Assembly: GCA_903970565.1 (NCBI GenBank)
Contig: CAJCJE010000088.1
Coordinates: 1 to 9,466 of the forward strand
DNA length: 9,466 nucleotides
DNA from: Candidatus Melainabacteria bacterium
Lineage (GTDB): Bacteria > Actinomycetota > Actinomycetes > Mycobacteriales > Pseudonocardiaceae
Direction: 5' to 3'
Shown one piece after another: positions 6,863 to 9,466 of the stretch. Both the position numbers and the translations under genes were made by a program. The first letter of the stretch is position 1. Each line of letters begins with the position of its first letter. The notes beneath the pieces are model-generated. The model saw only the letters and a list, made by a program, of their open reading frames with translations. It ran no database searches and had not been told where the DNA came from.

Positions 6863-7031
6863 GCAGTACCCTCCCGGCCTGGCTCAGGAGCTACCGGTGG
6901 ATACAGGGGTGCCTCTGCGATACCGGTCGCGCTCGTCAGCTCGTTGGCAGAGATAGTGCCACGCCAGGTAGCCGAAGCGCTCGTATCACAGTTCGATAAT
7001 CACTCGAATGCAGTAGTCATTTCAGACTTTG

Positions 7032-7053
7032 TTGACATCCTATTTCTTGTCAA
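7032..7053. repeat. operator-like dyad TTGACA-N10-TGTCAA
   Basis: Perfect 6-bp inverted repeat with a 10-base AT-rich spacer, the shape of a dimer-bound operator. Each arm is also a perfect -35 hexamer on its own strand, but no matching -10 lies at 16-18 bases on either strand. It sits 170 bases upstream of the permease start. Confidence 0.4.
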
Positions 7054-7106
7054 TACTGAGAGTGACCATCGGTTCAACAGGATGCGATGCAATGTCTCAA
7101 GCTGAT

Positions 7107-7123
7107 GTCGAGACAGTCTCGAC
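7107..7123. repeat. short perfect hairpin GTCGAGA-CAG-TCTCGAC
   Basis: Seven-bp perfect stem with a three-base loop, in the intergenic region about 90 bases beyond the pspA terminator. There is no U-tract on either side. It could be an operator half-pair or a leader stem-loop of the permease transcript. Confidence 0.4.
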
Positions 7124-7211
7124 GGGATGACCCAAGTTGATCTTACCGGATCGGGGTCTCCGCATTCGAATCGGGACGCTGCTCGATCGGTCGGCCAGTT
7201 CCGGCCGGCTG

Positions 7212-7244
7212 AAAACCCGGCCCGGCATCAGCTGCCGAGCCGGG
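7212..7244 (-). terminator. rho-independent terminator after pspA
   Basis: Read on the minus strand: CCCGGCTCGGC, a 7-base loop, GCCGGGCCGGG, then TTTTC. The 11-bp arms (7234-7244 and 7216-7226) have one mismatch, and the U-tract is at 7212-7215. It lies 75 bases beyond the pspA stop and is oriented to end that transcript. It insulates pspA from the permease gene downstream on the same strand. Confidence 0.82.
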
Positions 7245-7319
7245 TGAGGTTCTGGTACGCCGTCCGGCCATCGTGCCGTTCCCCGTGGCCGTGCGGTGTG
7301 GAGCTGCCGAGAGGGGAAC

Positions 7320-8159
7320 TCAGGCGGTGCCGGGCTCCTCCTGCTTGGTCTGCTGCACTCGCTGGGCGATCTCCTGCTGGATGCTGGCGCTGGTGGAGGT
7401 GGTCGAGCCGCCGCTGGTGATCTGCGGAGCCACCGAACCGCCGTTGAGCGAGGCCCGGATCTGCTCCAGCCGGTTCTGACCGGCCATGCTGGTGGTCGAG
7501 GCCTGCACCTCGAGCATCCGGCCCTGCACCGAGTTCTTGGCCAGGTCGGCCGAACCGAGCGCGGTCGCGTAGCGCTTCTCGATCTTGTCCCGAACCTCTT
7601 CCAGCGACGGCGTGTTCGTCGGCGCGGCCAGTTCGGACATCTGGTTGAGCGACTTGGAGACCTGCTCCTGCATCTTGGCCTGCTCAAGCTGGCTGAGCAG
7701 CTTGGTGCGCTCGGCGAGCTTCTGCTGCAACATCATCGCGTTGCGCTCGACGGCCGTCTTGGCCTGCGCGGCAGCCTGCAAGGACTGGTCGTGCAGGGTC
7801 TTGAGGTCCTCGATGCTCTGCTCGGAGGTCACCAGCTGGGTGGCGAAGTTCTGCGCCGCGTTCTCGAACTCGGTCGCCTTCTGGTCGTCACCCTTGCCGC
7901 GCGCCTCGTCGGCCAGCACCAGTGCCTGACGCGCCGAGGCCTGTAGCTTGCCGACCTCGTCCAACTGCCGGCTCAGCTTCATCTCCAGCTGCCGCTGATT
8001 GCCGATGACGGCGGCGGCCTGCTGGGAGAGTGCCTGGTGCTGACGCTGGGCCTCCTCGATGGCCTGCTGGATCTGCACCTTGGGGTCGGCGTACTCGTCA
8101 ACCTTCGACGAGAACGACGCCATCAGGTACTTCCAAGCCTTCACGAACGGATTGGCCAT
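7320..8159 (-). CDS. pspA: PspA/IM30 (Vipp1) family envelope-stress protein
   Basis: A 279-residue ESCRT-III-like protein that coats and stabilises the cytoplasmic face of the membrane under stress; it is related to the mycobacterial 35-kDa antigen Rv2744c. Residues 1-22 ([20 protein letters not shown]) form the amphipathic membrane-binding helix. [20 protein letters not shown] begins the long coiled coil, rich in Gln, Ala and Glu, which runs to about residue 240 ([13 protein letters not shown]). A Ser/Thr/Gly/Gln-rich tail of about 38 residues ends the chain and looks flexible. The ATG at 8159 is supported by GGCGGAGGAG directly upstream. clgR lies upstream on the same strand, as in Mycobacterium, but a strong hairpin separates them, and a terminator rather than the membrane partner Rv2743c follows. 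It is therefore probably monocistronic with its own promoter. Confidence 0.94.
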   Translation of the reverse strand: MANPFVKAWKYLMASFSSKVDEYADPKVQIQQAIEEAQRQHQALSQQAAAVIGNQRQLEMKLSRQLDEVGKLQASARQALVLADEARGKGDDQKATEFENAAQNFATQLVTSEQSIEDLKTLHDQSLQAAAQAKTAVERNAMMLQQKLAERTKLLSQLEQAKMQEQVSKSLNQMSELAAPTNTPSLEEVRDKIEKRYATALGSADLAKNSVQGRMLEVQASTTSMAGQNRLEQIRASLNGGSVAPQITSGGSTTSTSASIQQEIAQRVQQTKQEEPGTA

Positions 8160-8224
8160 CTCCTCCGCCTACCTTTTCCCCTGCTGCCGAGCCCACAGTG
8201 GGAAGCCCCCGCCGCGTGTCCGGA

Positions 8225-8252
8225 CAACGACCTCGTTACCGGTATGGGTTAC
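8225..8252 (-). promoter_or_regulatory. candidate ECF (SigE-type) promoter of pspA
   Basis: On the minus strand GTAACC (8247-8252) and CGTTG (8225-8229) are separated by 17 bases. CGTTG matches the -10 of mycobacterial SigE promoters; the -35 is one base off GGAACC. It would give a leader of about 58 bases. The call rests on the short motif and on the known SigE link of pspA. Confidence 0.35.
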
Positions 8253-8348
8253 ATGGTGTCAGGTACCGCGCGAAGCTTCCACTGGCCCCTTCACTTCTCC
8301 AGTATGAGCGTTCCGCGGCGGTGACCGGGTAAGTCGGCCCACCTATGT

Positions 8349-8387
8349 GATCATGCCTCGCTGCCGATCGGGCAGCGAGGCATGATC
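8349..8387 (-). terminator. perfect 17-bp hairpin after clgR
   Basis: GATCATGCCTCGCTGCC (8349-8365) and its exact reverse complement (8371-8387) flank a five-base loop. It begins 60 bases beyond the clgR stop. No U-tract follows on either strand, which is usual for GC-rich actinomycete hairpin terminators. It should separate clgR from pspA, or lower read-through between them. Confidence 0.7.
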
Positions 8388-8446
8388 GTGGGTATGTGGC
8401 GTTCGATCGTTCTCAGACCGTGACCGGTCTCACTGGCTCATAGTGC

Positions 8447-8899
8447 TCAGGCCGCGACGACGACGGCGTCGGGCGGCGAGATCGAGGAACTGAGTCGGCG
8501 GCTGAGTACCGGCTGGATTCGGAGGTCGGCGAGATCGTTGCCGACCACGGCGGGCACCATCCGGCCACCCTGCATCACCGGTTCGGCCGGCGGACGCGGC
8601 TGCCCACCACCGATGGCGAACCCGGCGGGAATCGAGGGCGCGGTCGGTGCCGCGGTCACCTCGTCCACGGCACGGACGTCGGCGGCGACACGGCCGAGCA
8701 GATCGGACAATGGCAGCTCAAGGGCGTCGCAGATGGCTGCGAGCAGCTCACTCGACGCTTCTTTACGGCCCCGTTCGACCTCGGAGAGATATCCGAGGCT
8801 CACCCGAGCGGCGCGAGAGACCTCGCGCAGCGAGCGGTGCTGAGTGGTACGGGCGTGACGGAGCCGATCACCGATCGCCTCACGCAGCAGTACGGTCAT
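8447..8899 (-). CDS. clgR: ClgR, XRE-family activator of Clp protease genes
   Basis: A 150-residue transcription factor. Residues 5-70 form a Cro/cI-type HTH, with [19 protein letters not shown], then [20 protein letters not shown] as the HTH and [20 protein letters not shown]; this core is strongly ClgR-like (Rv2745c in M. tuberculosis). ClgR activates clpP1P2, clpC and related genes, and in mycobacteria the co-encoded pspA. The start is fixed by GGGAGG at 8906-8911, six bases before the ATG; the frame is open to 9064 but lacks support there. Residues 75-150 are an extended, Pro/Ala/Val-rich tail, longer than in the mycobacterial protein of about 112 residues. It ends in DAVVVAA, like the Ala-Ala tails that direct Streptomyces ClgR and SsrA-tagged proteins to Clp. 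Neighbours are cinA upstream and pspA downstream, an arrangement seen in other actinobacteria. Confidence 0.92.
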   Translation of the reverse strand: MTVLLREAIGDRLRHARTTQHRSLREVSRAARVSLGYLSEVERGRKEASSELLAAICDALELPLSDLLGRVAADVRAVDEVTAAPTAPSIPAGFAIGGGQPRPPAEPVMQGGRMVPAVVGNDLADLRIQPVLSRRLSSSISPPDAVVVAA

Positions 8900-8980
8900 C
8901 GCGCGCCTCCCTTCGAGTGACCCGTTGCAGCCAAGGCTACCGAGCCGGAGCGATTCTCGGCAGCGACTTATGGCTACGTC

Positions 8981-8994
8981 TGCCAAGAGCGAAC
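8981..8994. promoter_or_regulatory. candidate ClgR operator upstream of clgR
   Basis: TGCCAAGAGCGAAC matches the core CGCYNANRGCGWWS of the ClgR motif as I recall it from Corynebacterium, with one mismatch in the fixed positions. It overlaps the -10 element of the promoter candidate at 8990-9018, so binding would affect clgR's own expression. Confidence 0.4.
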
Positions 8995-9018
8995 GAGTGG
9001 GATCACGGGGATGTTCCC
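8990..9018 (-). promoter_or_regulatory. ECF (SigE-type) promoter of clgR
   Basis: On the minus strand, GGGAAC (9013-9018), a 17-base spacer, and CGTTCG (8990-8995). This closely fits the GGAAC/CGTT pattern of SigE-type ECF sigma factors, and clgR is SigE-dependent in M. tuberculosis. The transcript would start near 8983, giving a leader of about 84 bases. Promoter use is inferred. Confidence 0.6.
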
Positions 9019-9066
9019 TCGGTCTTCTCGCGCCGTTCTCGATAACCGGGCTATACCAGGACATTT

Positions 9067-9086
9067 TACCCGGCCTTGACCGGGTA
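9067..9086. terminator. small hairpin at the cinA stop codon
   Basis: TACCCGG (9067-9073) and CCGGGTA (9080-9086) form a perfect 7-bp stem with a six-base loop, ending one base before the cinA stop codon. On the minus strand it is followed by AAAA rather than U. It may mark the end of the cinA transcript, which would leave clgR on its own promoter. Confidence 0.4.
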
Positions 9087-9466
9087 TCACTCGGTAGTGG
9101 ACCAGCCTTTCAGCGCCGCGCGCAACTCATGAAGTGCGCTGCGGACCGCGCCGGCCCGGACGTCGTGTCGCCCGCCGGGCACGTCGATGGTCACGCTGCG
9201 TGTCGGGTCGGGCCCGACCACCGCGAGATACACCCGGCCCGGCGCGACCCCGTCCTGCGGGTCCGGCCCGGCCACCCCGGTCAGTCCGACACCCCAGGTG
9301 GCGCCGCAGCGCCGCGCGGCACCGGCGGCCAACTGCCGGGCCACCTCCGGGTGTACCGCGCCGTGTTCGGCCAGCAGCGATTCCGACACGCCGGCCAGGC
9401 TCGCCTTGAGTTCCGTCGCGTACACCACCAGCCCACCCCGCACCACGGCGCTGGAGCCGGGCACGC
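9087..9466 (-). CDS. cinA: CinA C-terminal domain (NMN amidohydrolase, PncC-like), 5' end cut by window edge
   Basis: The last 126 residues of a CinA/PncC-type nicotinamide-nucleotide amidohydrolase, which deamidates NMN to nicotinate mononucleotide in the NAD cycle. The visible part begins inside the domain at [20 protein letters not shown], followed by the helix [22 protein letters not shown] and the core strand-loop [26 protein letters not shown]. The conserved AESCTGG motif and any N-terminal MoaB-like domain lie beyond the window edge, so a short stand-alone PncC and a full-length CinA cannot be told apart. The GTG near the edge is an internal Val codon, since the family sequence continues upstream. 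Its position just ahead of clgR, usually with pgsA further upstream, is common in actinobacteria. Confidence 0.92.
   Translation of the reverse strand, partial: VPGSSAVVRGGLVVYATELKASLAGVSESLLAEHGAVHPEVARQLAAGAARRCGATWGVGLTGVAGPDPQDGVAPGRVYLAVVGPDPTRSVTIDVPGGRHDVRAGAVRSALHELRAALKGWSTTE

Larger units (their letters stand above)
6876..7211. other. intergenic region upstream of the permease, with an AT-rich core
   Basis: About 340 bases hold no recognised gene. The stretch 6961-7080 is about 45% GC by count, and 7021-7080 is only 40%, against roughly 70% elsewhere. It holds two dyads (7032-7053 and 7107-7123). Two weak TANNNT elements read leftward, TAGGAT near 7037-7042 and TAAGAT at 7141-7146, neither with a good -35. 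A GTG-started plus-strand frame of 49 codons (6956-7105) is open, but family support is lacking. The permease promoter must lie here, giving it a leader of perhaps 150-280 bases. Confidence 0.6.

Noticed and set aside
7032..7053. Perfect TTGACA hexamers as a housekeeping promoter
   Set aside because: Neither strand has a TANNNT element at 16-18 bases, so I kept the sequence as a dyad rather than a promoter.
5450..7105. A 551-codon open frame on the plus strand opposite the permease gene
   Set aside because: Most of it is antisense to a clear UraA-family gene and reads as His/Arg/Asp/Gln/Gly-rich low-complexity sequence, typical of the opposite strand of GC-rich coding DNA. Only its last 49 codons, outside the permease, deserve a separate look.
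8322..9086. Ten-base direct repeat TGACCGGGTA at 8322-8331 and 9077-9086
   Set aside because: Only two copies, in unrelated contexts (upstream of pspA and within the cinA-end hairpin), with no flanking similarity; chance is sufficient.
1..9466. CRISPR array, IS element, tRNA or prophage signal
   Set aside because: No regularly spaced repeats, transposase motifs, cloverleaf-like sequence or phage genes were seen; nearly all DNA is accounted for by housekeeping genes.

Overview
The window is high-GC DNA (about 70% by eye) with the gene content and signal structure of an actinomycete, most likely of the Pseudonocardiaceae type (Amycolatopsis/Saccharopolyspora-like). The evidence is frequent GTG starts, genes that appear leaderless, a class 2 PyrD, a Nei2-type glycosylase and the ClgR/PspA pair. 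The genus is inferred and cannot be fixed from the sequence alone. I see no rRNA, tRNA, insertion sequence, CRISPR array or phage gene, so this looks like chromosomal core sequence.

Left part (1-4483) is a DNA-repair and DNA-handling neighbourhood. dinB (DNA polymerase IV, 3' end cut by the window edge) lies on the minus strand, with a perfect actinobacterial LexA box between its likely -10 element and its start codon. Upstream of it on the same strand is a SmtA/CmoM-like SAM methyltransferase. Divergent from that is a winged-HTH (ArsR-like) regulator, followed on the plus strand by an orphan ParA/Soj-like ATPase and, 15 bases later, a Nei2-type Fpg/Nei DNA glycosylase. The methyltransferase, regulator and ParA genes each have a TANNNT -10 element 7-8 bases before the start codon, which predicts leaderless transcripts.

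Middle part (4484-7244) concerns pyrimidines. pyrD (quinone-linked dihydroorotate dehydrogenase, de novo synthesis) on the plus strand runs tail to tail into a UraA-family nucleobase permease (salvage) on the minus strand, and their coding regions overlap by 47 bp. A long GC-rich hairpin precedes pyrD. Upstream of the permease is a roughly 450-base non-coding stretch with a distinctly AT-rich core holding two dyads.

Right part (7212-9466) is an envelope-stress and proteolysis module on the minus strand: cinA C-terminal part (cut by the window edge), clgR, then pspA. clgR has an ECF (SigE-type) promoter candidate with a ClgR-box-like site over its -10 and start region. Its product ends in Val-Ala-Ala, resembling a Clp degron. 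A perfect 17-bp hairpin separates clgR from pspA, pspA has its own weaker ECF-like promoter candidate, and a classic hairpin plus U-tract terminator follows pspA. This looks like a rewired version of the mycobacterial clgR-pspA-Rv2743c operon without the membrane partner gene.

I did not find a convincing wholly new system. The best leads are the LexA-controlled dinB, the orphan ParA-Nei2 pair, the pyrD/permease overlap, the AT-rich island near 7000, and the clgR regulatory region.
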